DNA of 64,000 bases, taken from NCBI GenBank assembly GCA_947626165.1, contig CANQRG010000002.1:62001-126000 (forward strand), read 5' to 3'. The translations under genes were made by a program, and so were the position numbers. Positions within the stretch are counted from its first letter, which is position 1. Every line of letters starts with the position of its first letter. Under the pieces are notes generated by a model that searched no databases, was not told where the DNA came from, and saw nothing but the letters and a program-made list of their open reading frames with translations. Source of the stretch: an uncultured Clostridia bacterium. GTDB taxonomy: Bacteria; Bacillota; Clostridia; Oscillospirales; Ruminococcaceae. Of the stretch, positions 15,053-22,944 are shown piece by piece.

Positions 15053-15568
15053 ATGGCAAAAAATCTGATTATCTACTACTCACGCAAGGGCGAGAACTAT
15101 TGGAACGGAAGTATTAAAAACATTGAAAAGGGCAATACCGAGATAGTTGCAGAGTTTATCCAAAAAGCAGTCGGAGGCGATTTGTTTAAGGTTGATACCG
15201 TTAAACCTTATTCGAGTGATTATATGACCTGCACTCGTGAGGCGCAGGATGAGTTACACTCAAATGCACGCCCTGAATTAAAACAGTATCTTGATGATAT
15301 TTCGGATTACGACAATATTTTTGTTGCAGGTCCTTGCTGGTGGGGGACTTACCCAATGGCAGTTTTCTCACAGCTTGAAAGGCTTGATTTCACAGGCAAA
15401 AAAGTTTTGGCGGTTATGACTCACGAAGGCAGCGGACTTGGTTCTTGTGAGCGTGATTTGAAAAAGCTGTGTTCAGGTGCAGTTTTTGGTAAAGGTCTTG
15501 CTGTTCACGGTGCTGATGCTGCGAAGTCGGAAAGCATTGTTGCTGAGTGGGCGAAGAAAGCAGTATAA
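15053..15568 (+). CDS. Cytoplasmic flavodoxin
   Basis: 171 residues from ATG 15053 after AAGGAGG. It opens with a beta strand and a modified FMN phosphate loop (IYYSRKGENYWNGS ... KGNTEIVAEF), followed by VAGPCWWGTYPMAVFSQLE, the aromatic isoalloxazine-facing loop. This is the Flavodoxin_4-type family seen next to aldo-keto reductases in Clostridia. No signal peptide is present, unlike the other flavodoxins in the region. It is likely an FMN-binding electron carrier or NAD(P)H-quinone-reductase-like partner of the preceding reductase. Confidence 0.85.
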   Translation: MAKNLIIYYSRKGENYWNGSIKNIEKGNTEIVAEFIQKAVGGDLFKVDTVKPYSSDYMTCTREAQDELHSNARPELKQYLDDISDYDNIFVAGPCWWGTYPMAVFSQLERLDFTGKKVLAVMTHEGSGLGSCERDLKKLCSGAVFGKGLAVHGADAAKSESIVAEWAKKAV

Positions 15569-15575
15569 GGGGAAT

Positions 15576-15629
15576 ATGAAAATGAGTAAAGATGTAGTTA
15601 TTTTAACCGATGCAGGACAGATAAGTTAA
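15576..15629 (+). pseudogene. 17-codon reading frame, possible gene scar
   Basis: GGGG followed by ATG at 15576 gives MKMSKDVVILTDAGQIS and a stop. It has a plausible ribosome site (AAGGGG) and sits between two flavodoxin genes. It looks like the start of a deleted gene rather than a functional peptide; I do not recognise it. Confidence 0.3.
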
Positions 15630-15650
15630 AGTAGAGGAGGATTGATTGTA

Positions 15651-16289
15651 ATGCAGTTTAGTTTAAGTGAAAAAAAGTTTTATCGTATATTATCAATAGC
15701 TCTGGCATTTGTTATGCTGTTTACACTTATAAATGTGAATAGTATACCTGCACAGGCAAAGGACAACAAAAAAATTGTAATATTGTATTTTAGTGCAACT
15801 GGAACGACAAAGGCAGTAGCTAAGAAGATAAAAAAGAATACAAATGGAAAGCTGATTGAGATCAAAGCTGCTGACGCATATACTTCCGCTGATATTGATT
15901 GGGCAGATGACAACAGCCGTGTGACCAAAGAGCATAATAGTGCGTCATCTCCTGCAAAAAGCAGTGTAAGACCAAAGATAAAAAATCTTAGTGCAATTAA
16001 AAAGGCGGTCAAAAAAGCAGATGTTGTTTATATCGGATATCCGATATGGTGGGGAGAAGCACCTCATATTGTATATACTCTTGTTGAGAATATCAGCTTA
16101 AAAAAGAAAACAGTTATTCCGTTTTGCACATCTATGAGCAGTGGACTGGGAAACAGCGCAAAAAGTCTTAAGAAAAATGCTATCGTTTCTAAGAAAACAA
16201 AATGGCTTAAGGGTCGGAATTTTTACGATATACCGTCTCAAAAGAAAATAAATAAATGGATCGAGGCTTTAAAAGTTAAAAAAATCTAA
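15651..16289 (+). CDS. Exported flavodoxin
   Basis: 212 residues from ATG 15651; GAGGAGG ends 10 bases before it, and the in-frame TTG at 15642 is too close to that site. Residues 1-37 form a Sec signal peptide (MLFTLINVNSIPAQAKD). The flavodoxin fold follows: phosphate loop ILYFSATGTTKAVAKK, FMN-facing loop YIGYPIWWGEAPHIVYT and VIPFCTSMSSGLGNS. The protein is lysine-rich. No lipobox is seen. It is probably secreted or loosely bound to the cell and would need FMN outside the membrane. It is a paralogue of the flavodoxin domains at 20571, 24650 and 26820. Confidence 0.85.
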   Translation: MQFSLSEKKFYRILSIALAFVMLFTLINVNSIPAQAKDNKKIVILYFSATGTTKAVAKKIKKNTNGKLIEIKAADAYTSADIDWADDNSRVTKEHNSASSPAKSSVRPKIKNLSAIKKAVKKADVVYIGYPIWWGEAPHIVYTLVENISLKKKTVIPFCTSMSSGLGNSAKSLKKNAIVSKKTKWLKGRNFYDIPSQKKINKWIEALKVKKI

Positions 16290-16334
16290 TTATGATGCAG
16301 TGCATTTAATTTTCTTTTTATTTGGAGGTTTATT

Positions 16335-17495
16335 ATGAACGATTTCACATATCAATATCCCGTTAAAGTTTATTTCGGTGAGAAAGCAGTCCAGAAAAAT
16401 CTATCCTCAGAGCTTTCCAAAGTCGGACAAAATGTAATGCTTGCATACGGCGGCGGTTCAATAAAGAAAAACGGCATTTATGAAGAACTGATTGAAATTC
16501 TTAATAATGCAGGAAAAAACGTTACAGAGTTAAGCGGAATTATGTCTAATCCAACCTATGCTAAGGTGCAGGAGGGTGCAAGGCTGGCGAGGGAAAACAA
16601 TATTGATTTTATTCTTGCTGTAGGGGGCGGAAGTGTTATAGACTGCTGCAAAATCGTTTCTGCACAAGCAAAGCTGGATAAAGATATATGGGAGATGGAA
16701 TACACCGAGCAAAAAAATCCGACAGAATTTATCCCGATGGGGGCTGTTGTAACGGCGTTTGGAACAGGTGCAGAGATGAATAACGGAGCAGTTATTACTA
16801 ACGAGGAAAAAATGCAGAAATCTGCACTTTGGGGTGCGTTCTATGACTTTGCAATTCTCGAACCGGCATACACTATGACTATGCCAATTAAACAGGTTGT
16901 TTCAGGCTCGTTCGACGCTCTTTCTCATTGTATGGAAACCTATATGGGCTCGCCGAGAGAGGTTAATCTATCAGACGAGATAAACGAGGCTTGTCAACGT
17001 AATATCATACGCAATTTGCGAGCTACTCTGAAAAATCCGCAGGATATTACCGCAAGAAGCGAGCTTATCTGGGCAGCGGCAATGGGCGAAAACGGTATTT
17101 TGAAAATCGGAAAGGTAACAGATTTTCAGGCACATATGCTTGAGCATCAATTGGGTGCTTATACTGATTGTAATCATGGGCAGGGTCTTGCGGTTATTCA
17201 CCCGACCATCTACCGTCATATGCTGCCTGAGGCGGCTCCGCAGTTTGCAAGACTTGCGGTAAATGTGTGGGATATTTCTCCTTATGGTAAATCTGACGAA
17301 CAGCTTGCAAATGAATTTATTGACGCACTCTCAGCGTTTATAAAAGAGGTCGGACTTCCGACAACATTTACTGATATGGGCATACCTGATGATACTGACT
17401 TCAAAGCGATTGCCGACAGCACCGTTAAAACGGCTGGCTGTTGCAAGAAATTTACCAGTGGAGAGCTATTGGAAGTTCTTAGCGAATGTAAATAA
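16335..17495 (+). CDS. Iron-containing alcohol dehydrogenase (YqhD/BdhA type)
   Basis: 386 residues, start ATG 16335 after TTTGGAGG. The NAD(P)-binding GGGSVIDCCKIVSA segment, GTGAEMNNGAVIT, and metal ligands in SFDALSHCMETYM and HMLEHQLGAYTDCNHGQGL (Asp/His set) are in place. It resembles butanol dehydrogenase/YqhD enzymes that reduce aldehydes with NADPH, which fits the nearby aldo-keto reductase. It is the last gene before a hairpin duplicated from 14083. Confidence 0.92.
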   Translation: MNDFTYQYPVKVYFGEKAVQKNLSSELSKVGQNVMLAYGGGSIKKNGIYEELIEILNNAGKNVTELSGIMSNPTYAKVQEGARLARENNIDFILAVGGGSVIDCCKIVSAQAKLDKDIWEMEYTEQKNPTEFIPMGAVVTAFGTGAEMNNGAVITNEEKMQKSALWGAFYDFAILEPAYTMTMPIKQVVSGSFDALSHCMETYMGSPREVNLSDEINEACQRNIIRNLRATLKNPQDITARSELIWAAAMGENGILKIGKVTDFQAHMLEHQLGAYTDCNHGQGLAVIHPTIYRHMLPEAAPQFARLAVNVWDISPYGKSDEQLANEFIDALSAFIKEVGLPTTFTDMGIPDDTDFKAIADSTVKTAGCCKKFTSGELLEVLSECK

Positions 17496-17570
17496 ACAGA
17501 TTATTAAATTATTAAAAAGAAATATATTAAGTTTAGTTATAACTTTTAGTATGAACTGATGAACTAATAG

Positions 17571-17590
17571 AGACTTCTTAAGAGGTCTTT
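17571..17590 (+). terminator. Hairpin terminator, partial duplicate of the 14083 hairpin
   Basis: AGACTTCT/AGAGGTCT around TA, then TTTATTTTTTT. The flanks GAACTGATGAACTAATAG and TTATAATATAA match the copy at 14075-14130. Confidence 0.65.
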
Positions 17591-17654
17591 ATTTTTTTAT
17601 AATATAAGTGTATAAATAAATTTTAGGCTATAAATATTGAAAGGAGTAATTTCT

Positions 17655-19037
17655 ATGATTTTGCGTAAAAAGCTTACAATACTTCTTCTGATAGTGGCAT
17701 TGATATGTCCTATGGTCTTTAGTGCTGGAAGCGTGCAGGCAGCAAGTAAAGTGAGACTGAATAAGACTAAGATCACCTTAGTTGTAGGGCAAAAAAAGAA
17801 ACTGAAGGTAAAAGGCACTAAAAAGAAAGTAAAGTGGTCATCAAGCAAGAAGTCTGTAGTATCAGTATCAAAAAAGGGAGTAATTAAAGCTAAGAAAAAA
17901 GGAAAGGCAGTTATTACCGCTCGTGTTGGAAAAAAGAAATTAAAGTGCAAGGTTACAGTTAAGAAGAAAAAATCAGCTTTGTCTACTACGCTGGCAACCA
18001 CGAGATTTCCAACTTCTATAACAACAACTGCCGGCATAACTTCCGGTATGATAAATCCAGATGCAACTACATCTGCTATTGAAAGCACAGAAACACCATC
18101 GGAAAGCAAGAGTCCAACTACTACACAGCCTACTACAGCTTCTACATCATCAGGAGATGTGGATAATAACACGGATTCTATAGTGTATATGACAACTGAT
18201 ATTTCCTCTGACGGTTTAATGGCAGCATATAAGGCTTTAGGCGTTGAATTGACAGGGAACAATATTGCTGTCAAGCTATCTACAGGAGAACCGCCTGCAA
18301 GCAATTATCTTGACCCGAATCTGATAAAAGATCTTGTTCATCATGTTGATGGTACTATTGTCGAGTGCAACACGGCTTACGGAGGTTCACGTTCTGAAAC
18401 GGCTATGCACTATCAGGTGGCTAAGGATCACGGATTTACCGATATTGCAGACGTTGTAATAATGGACGAAGACGGTTCAATGACAATTCCGGTAAACGGC
18501 GGAAATCGGCTTTCCGAAAACTATGTAGGCAAGCATTTCGCAGATTTTGACGGGTTCTTGGTTCTTTCACACTTCAAGGGTCATGCAATGGCAGGCTTTG
18601 GAGGAGCGATAAAGAATATTTCAATAGGTATAGGTTCTAAAGAAGGAAAATGTCTGATACACACAGCAGGACAAAGTCATACCAGCCCTTGGGGAGGTAA
18701 TCAGGATGCATTTTTGGAATCAATGGCTGATGCAGGAAAATCTGTAGTGGACGCTTTAAACGGCAACATACTGTATGTCAATGTTATGAATAGGCTTTCT
18801 ATTGACTGCGATTGTGACGGTAATCCGTCGGAGCCGGATATCCACGATATTGGAATACTTGCATCAACAGACCCTGTTGCACTCGACCAGGCGTGTGTAG
18901 ACCTAATCTACAAGGCAGAAGGCAATGCTTCTTTTGTGCACAGAATGGAAGGACAAAATGCACAACACGTTTTGGAGGCAGGCGAGAAAATAGGTCTTGG
19001 AAACAGAAGTTATAAGCTTGTTTCAATAGATAATTAG
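17655..19037 (+). CDS. Exported BIG2-type Ig domain fused to DUF362
   Basis: 460 residues from ATG 17655 (AAGGAG upstream). Residues 1-31 are a signal peptide ending VQAAS. Residues 35-105 are a lysine-rich bacterial Ig-like (BIG2) domain (NKTKITLVVGQKKKLKVKG, VSVSKKGVIKAKKKGKAVI). A Thr/Ser-rich linker follows to about 175. The C-terminal 280 residues are a DUF362 domain (VKLSTGEPPASNYLDP, SHFKGHAMAGFGGAIKN, CDCDGNPSEPDIHD, DPVALDQACVDLIY). Many DUF362 proteins carry ferredoxin domains; this one has no CxxCxxC cluster but keeps a Cys-Asp-Cys pair. It starts a tight operon with a permease, an ECF S component and a lipoprotein flavodoxin (gaps 20, 21 and 1 bases), which suggests extracytoplasmic redox or cofactor handling. 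Confidence 0.82.
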   Translation: MILRKKLTILLLIVALICPMVFSAGSVQAASKVRLNKTKITLVVGQKKKLKVKGTKKKVKWSSSKKSVVSVSKKGVIKAKKKGKAVITARVGKKKLKCKVTVKKKKSALSTTLATTRFPTSITTTAGITSGMINPDATTSAIESTETPSESKSPTTTQPTTASTSSGDVDNNTDSIVYMTTDISSDGLMAAYKALGVELTGNNIAVKLSTGEPPASNYLDPNLIKDLVHHVDGTIVECNTAYGGSRSETAMHYQVAKDHGFTDIADVVIMDEDGSMTIPVNGGNRLSENYVGKHFADFDGFLVLSHFKGHAMAGFGGAIKNISIGIGSKEGKCLIHTAGQSHTSPWGGNQDAFLESMADAGKSVVDALNGNILYVNVMNRLSIDCDCDGNPSEPDIHDIGILASTDPVALDQACVDLIYKAEGNASFVHRMEGQNAQHVLEAGEKIGLGNRSYKLVSIDN

Positions 19038-19057
19038 AGTTAGAGGGAGCAATTTGT

Positions 19058-19969
19058 ATGGAGATATTAGAAGTTTTACAGCGTGAATTTGTTTATCTGC
19101 GTTACTATTTTGTGCTTCAGCTTAGTCAGATTGCTCCTTATTATGTGCTGGGTATTGTACTCGGCAGCGTAATTTCGGTATTTGTCAAGAATCGTATACA
19201 CGGCTTGTTCCGTGCATTAGGAAACAAAAAACTAGGTGTACTTGGAGTAATTCCTGCAAGTATTCTCGGTATTGCTTCGCCTCTATGTATGTACGGCACA
19301 ATACCTCTGGCGGCATCGTTCTCAAGAAGCGGTATACGTGATGATTGGCTGGCAGCGTTTATGATGAGTTCTATTTTGCTCAATCCTCAGCTTATTCTGT
19401 ATAGCACTGCTTTGGGCAGTGTAGCTTTGACAGTCAGACTGGTATCCTGCTTTGTATGCGGAGTTGTTGCAGGACTTTTGATTAGATTATTTTATAGAAA
19501 TAAGAGCTTCTTTAACTTCACAGGTTTTGATGAGCCGCATAATCACGACACAGACCCGAACCTATTTCTAAGACTGCTTAAAAATATCGGAAGAAATATC
19601 AAGGCAACTGCTCTATGGTTTCTGATCGGAGTATTGCTTTCGGTGCTATTTCAGCGGTATGTACCGGCAGATTCGTTTGCCAAGCTTTTTGGAGAAGGAA
19701 ACGAGGGATTTGGTGTGTTAATGGCGGCGACTATCGGTGTACCGCTATACGCTTGCGGCGGAGGAACTATTCCGCTTTTAAGGGAGTGGCTCTACTCAGG
19801 TATGAGTATGGGCAGTGCTGCAGCATTTATGCTGACTGGTCCGTCTACTAAAATAACCAATCTAGGTGCGCTTAAAATCGTACTCGGTGTAAAGCGGTTT
19901 TTGCTTTATTTAGCTTTTGTTATCGTATTTTCACTATTAACTGGATTTATTGTTAATATTGTGATATAA
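19058..19969 (+). CDS. DUF318-family permease
   Basis: 303 residues with about eight membrane helices. It carries paired signatures of the predicted permease family PF03773: ASPLCMYGTIPLAASF near residue 70 and GVPLYACGGGTIPLL near 230, separated by a short hydrophilic loop with HNHDTD. Members have been linked to export of arsenicals or other metals; no substrate is proven here. A GAGGGAG site lies 8 bases before the start. It is the second gene of the DUF362 operon. Confidence 0.8.
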   Translation: MEILEVLQREFVYLRYYFVLQLSQIAPYYVLGIVLGSVISVFVKNRIHGLFRALGNKKLGVLGVIPASILGIASPLCMYGTIPLAASFSRSGIRDDWLAAFMMSSILLNPQLILYSTALGSVALTVRLVSCFVCGVVAGLLIRLFYRNKSFFNFTGFDEPHNHDTDPNLFLRLLKNIGRNIKATALWFLIGVLLSVLFQRYVPADSFAKLFGEGNEGFGVLMAATIGVPLYACGGGTIPLLREWLYSGMSMGSAAAFMLTGPSTKITNLGALKIVLGVKRFLLYLAFVIVFSLLTGFIVNIVI

Positions 19970-19990
19970 ATTAATAAGGAGGATTTTATT

Positions 19991-20569
19991 ATGTCTAATA
20001 CAACAATTATCAGAACAATAGAAAAACCCCGTCTGTCGGTTAAAGTACAGACAATAGCAACTATTTTAGCTATCGCTGGAGCGGTTGCTGTTCCGCAGTT
20101 GTTTCACTTGCTTGGTGCAGTTTCTGGGCTTGGAACGGCTCTTGGCGAAACATTCTTGCCAATGCATCTTCCGATTATTTTAGTCGGTCTTCTGGCAGGT
20201 CCATATGCCGGAGCAATTTCAGGATCGCTCGGGCCTATTATGAGCTTTGCACTTTCAGGTATGCCGGGAGCTGTTATGCTGCCGTTTATGATGATTGAAC
20301 TATGTGTGTACGGTCTTTCGGCAGGACTGCTCCGCAATGTAAAGATACCAACAATAGGAAAGGTTTTAGTTGTACAGGTTGCAGGTCGTGCGATACGTGC
20401 GGCAGCTATTTTGATAGCAGTTTATGCTTTTGGTAACGACAGTATAAAGGTAGCAGCTATTTGGAATAGTATTAGCACAGGTGTTTTTGGTCTGGCACTC
20501 CAATGGGCACTTTTACCATTAATAATTTACCGTGTGGAAAATATTAAAAATAAAAATACAGGTGATTAA
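19991..20569 (+). CDS. ECF transporter S component
   Basis: 192 residues with five to six predicted helices. FLPMHLPIILVGLLAGPYAG and SGMPGAVMLPFMMIELCVYG are hallmark segments of substrate-binding S components. GGAGG lies 9 bases before the start. No energising module is local; it would use the shared EcfA1/A2/T encoded at 41.7-45.6 kb. The substrate is unknown; flavins are an attractive guess because the operon also encodes a flavodoxin, but sequence alone does not show it. Confidence 0.82.
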   Translation: MSNTTIIRTIEKPRLSVKVQTIATILAIAGAVAVPQLFHLLGAVSGLGTALGETFLPMHLPIILVGLLAGPYAGAISGSLGPIMSFALSGMPGAVMLPFMMIELCVYGLSAGLLRNVKIPTIGKVLVVQVAGRAIRAAAILIAVYAFGNDSIKVAAIWNSISTGVFGLALQWALLPLIIYRVENIKNKNTGD

Positions 20570-20570
20570 T

Positions 20571-21230
20571 ATGAAAAAAGTAATTGCATTATTTACAAGT
20601 TTATTTATAGTTGTATCTTTTACTGCGTGTAGTCAGAATACTAATGACAGTTCGTCAGATACTTCATCTGAAACAAGTACAAGTAAAGAATCACAAACAG
20701 AAAATACACCCAATGAAGCAACCGCTGAAAATTCAGAAACAGTGGGCAGTAAATCCTTAGTAGTATATTTTTCGGCAACGGGAAATACCAAGTCTGTTGC
20801 AGGTTATATCGCTGACGCAGCTAACGCTGATACATTTGAATTGATACCTAAAGAACCATATAGCGATGATGATCTGGATTGGACAAATGAGAAAAGCCGT
20901 GTATCACGTGAGCATGACAATACCAATTTGAGAAATGTAGAGCTTACTTCAACTACTGTTGAGAATTGGGAAGACTACAAAACTGTATTTATAGGTTATC
21001 CCATCTGGTGGGGGACTGCCGCATGGCCGGTAAATGGATTTATTACTGCAAACGATTTTACCGGAAAAACTGTGATACCGTTTTGTACTTCGTCCAGTTC
21101 CGGAATTGGTGAAAGCGGAGAGCTTTTAGCAAAGGAAGCCGGAACAGGTAACTGGCTTGAGGGTGAAAGGTTCCAGTCGGGAACATCAGAAGACGATGTT
21201 AAGGACTGGGTAGAAGGTCTAGATTTGTAA
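20571..21230 (+). CDS. Lipoprotein flavodoxin
   Basis: 219 residues from ATG 20571, one base after the preceding stop. Residues 1-20 form a lipoprotein signal (LFIVVSFTACSQN), with Cys as the lipidated residue. A Ser/Thr/Glu-rich tether of about 45 residues follows. The flavodoxin fold has VVYFSATGNTKSVAGYI, FIGYPIWWGTAAWPVN and VIPFCTSSSSGIGESGE. It is expected on the outer face of the membrane. It closes the operon with the DUF362 protein, permease and ECF S component. No terminator is evident before repeat C. Confidence 0.87.
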   Translation: MKKVIALFTSLFIVVSFTACSQNTNDSSSDTSSETSTSKESQTENTPNEATAENSETVGSKSLVVYFSATGNTKSVAGYIADAANADTFELIPKEPYSDDDLDWTNEKSRVSREHDNTNLRNVELTSTTVENWEDYKTVFIGYPIWWGTAAWPVNGFITANDFTGKTVIPFCTSSSSGIGESGELLAKEAGTGNWLEGERFQSGTSEDDVKDWVEGLDL

Positions 21231-21420
21231 GAGAAATTATCTGTTTACTTGAAATAGCTTGATAAAATTAACTCTCTTAATCACATGGAAAGTTTACGGT
21301 CAGCTTTGCGACTGCATTACTGTTGTTGCCTCAGATTATGTAGGTATGTTTCGGCAAATAATGTGCTAAATAAAGTGAAAATAAGCGTGCAAAAATATTT
21401 ATTAAAACTATTGACAGGAT

Positions 21421-21620
21421 AAGTTAGTAAAAAAGATTTTTAGCAAGAAAGCCCCGATTTTTCGGGGCTTTCTTGCGTTAAAAAAGCAATAAAAATGAAT
21501 AGTTTTTTTATAGATGCATTTTGCTAAATTTGCGGAACTGTAAGGACTCGAACTATCACCAACCAAATATTTGAAAAAATCAGGCACATAGAAATAAAAA
21601 TCTATGTGTCTTTTTCGTAT
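21421..21620 (+). repeat. Double-terminator repeat, copy C
   Basis: Shares AAGTTAGTAAAAAAGATTTT with copy B. The first hairpin (21443-21475) is extended to a near-perfect GCAAGAAAGCCCC/GGGGCTTTCTTGC palindrome. GGAACTGTAAGGACTCGAAC and the CACATAGA/TCTATGTG terminator follow. Just upstream AAAACTATTGACA resembles the sequence in front of tRNA-Leu. The stretch 21231-21420 otherwise holds nothing I recognise. Confidence 0.85.
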
Positions 21621-21650
21621 CTAAAGCTAAATAATTAATGGAATAATTTA

Positions 21651-22562
21651 TTAAAGGTGTAGATGCTTTGAATTATTCGTTTCATATTCCTCGAAACTCT
21701 TTTTGATCTGTAATAGGAACCTTTCGGCAATCGGTGTGAAAGTCTGATATTTGTTCCAGATCAGAAAGAGCTTTGTTTCCAATTTCGGAGAAAGCGGTCG
21801 GAAGATAAGTCCGCTTTCCGGGGATGTGCCAATCAACCTTGCAAAGGTAAGCTGATAGCCCAGTCCTTCTTTCACAAACACCGATGCATTATAAGCAAGC
21901 CGGAACGAACCCTCCAAATGAAGTTCATTTATGCGTTCGCCGCACCACTTTGCAATATCGTTTTTCCAACTTTGTTCTGAAGCAAAAAGCGGAAGCCCGA
22001 TTAGATCTTCAGCGGTAACCGTTTCCTTTTTGGTAAGCGGTGCGTCATACGGCATGATAACTCCCCAGATATCAGACTCCGGGAACGGAATATAATCATA
22101 TTTTCGAGCGTCAGGAGTATCGCATAGAACAGCAAAATCCAAAAGCCCTTTATCGAGTTTTTCCGTGACTTGCTCGGTATCGCCACTGGTAATGTGATAG
22201 TTGAGTCCCGGATAAACGGTTTTCAGTTTTAGAATATCTTTTGCAAGGTATCGAATTTGATAGGACTCTGCTAGCCCTAAAAACAACTCGCCGCCGGTGA
22301 TGTCATCCAATGACAAAAATTCTTTCTCGATTTTATCCGCCATGGTAATCAGATCTTCTGCTCTGTCACGAAGGAGTAACCCTTCCTCGGTTAGCGAAAT
22401 ACTGAAACTATGCCGTGTAAACAGCTTCTTCCCAAGCTCGTCCTCCAAAGCTCGCAGCGTCCTGGATAGTGTGGGCTGTGTAACATGAAGAATCTCCGCA
22501 GCCTTTGTCATATTTTCTTCTCTTGCGACGGCAAGAAAATACCTTAAAGTACGAATTTCCAT
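21651..22562 (-). CDS. LysR-family regulator, divergent from the hydrolase operon
   Basis: 303 residues starting MEIRTLRYFLAVAREENMTK. The ATG at 22562 is preceded by GGAGG; the longer frame to 22763 runs through the operator region and is rejected. The N-terminal winged helix (AAEILHVTQPTLSRTLRALE) and substrate-binding domain are complete. It diverges from a small helical protein and an alpha/beta hydrolase, with three GAATATCA-type half-sites between them, so it most likely controls those genes and itself. Base composition here and in the hydrolase is visibly richer in GC than in neighbouring genes, hinting at transfer. Confidence 0.9.
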   Translation of the reverse strand: MEIRTLRYFLAVAREENMTKAAEILHVTQPTLSRTLRALEDELGKKLFTRHSFSISLTEEGLLLRDRAEDLITMADKIEKEFLSLDDITGGELFLGLAESYQIRYLAKDILKLKTVYPGLNYHITSGDTEQVTEKLDKGLLDFAVLCDTPDARKYDYIPFPESDIWGVIMPYDAPLTKKETVTAEDLIGLPLFASEQSWKNDIAKWCGERINELHLEGSFRLAYNASVFVKEGLGYQLTFARLIGTSPESGLIFRPLSPKLETKLFLIWNKYQTFTPIAERFLLQIKKSFEEYETNNSKHLHL

Positions 22563-22583
22563 ATAGAACCTCCATAACGGCAT

Positions 22584-22614
22584 TGATATTCGCAAATTGA
22601 ATATCATGATATTC
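22584..22614. promoter_or_regulatory. Inverted-repeat operator between the divergent LysR and hydrolase genes
   Basis: Three half-sites: TGATATTC (22584-22591), GAATATCA (22599-22606), TGATATTC (22607-22614). The first two form an 8-bp inverted repeat with a 7-base gap; the last two form a 16-bp palindrome. Spacing and position suit a LysR recognition and activation site. Confidence 0.7.
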
Positions 22615-22695
22615 ATTATAACTATTAGCAAATAAAATGTCAAGGTGTTATACTGTAAGTGCAAGAAAAAAGCCACTTGCAGAAAGGATGACACA

Positions 22696-22944
22696 ATGAG
22701 AGAACAATTTGAAAATCTTCTCGTGGGGATGGCCAATGCAGGATGTACCCAGGAGGAAATCAAAGGAGCAGAACGGTTCGTGAAAGCTGAAAGTTATCAG
22801 GAACTGACAAAGCACCTTAGAAAATGCCGCGCGAGCCTGCTCGATAGTATGCACGAAAGCCAAAAACGGGTAGATTGTATGGATTATCTTATACGTCAAA
22901 TCGAAAAATCACTTAAGAACAAAGAAAGGATGGCAAGATCATGA
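22696..22944 (+). CDS. Small helical protein of unknown function
   Basis: 82 residues from ATG 22696 (GAAAGGATG upstream): MREQFENLLVGMANAGCTQE ... LRKCRASLLDSMHES ... YLIRQIEKSLKNKERM. Predicted all-helical, with a C-terminal coiled-coil pattern (LLDSMHES...VDCMDYLIRQIEK). Similar short proteins sit beside LysR-controlled enzymes in Clostridia. Its stop overlaps the hydrolase start (ATGA), so the two are translationally coupled. I do not recognise a named family. Confidence 0.65.
   Translation: MREQFENLLVGMANAGCTQEEIKGAERFVKAESYQELTKHLRKCRASLLDSMHESQKRVDCMDYLIRQIEKSLKNKERMARS

Noticed and set aside
17597-18304. Long minus-strand open frame of 235 codons
   Set aside because: It is antisense to the Ig domain and Thr-rich linker of the BIG2-DUF362 gene, whose lysine and threonine codons leave the opposite strand open. 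No ribosome site or family motif.
21231-21420. Possible gene remnant before repeat C
   Set aside because: I read all frames of CATGGAAAGTTTACGGTCAG and the following bases and found no recognisable protein segment.
22563-22763. 67-residue N-terminal extension of the minus-strand LysR protein
   Set aside because: It crosses the operator half-sites and lacks a ribosome site; GGAGG in front of MEIRTLRYFLAV marks the start.
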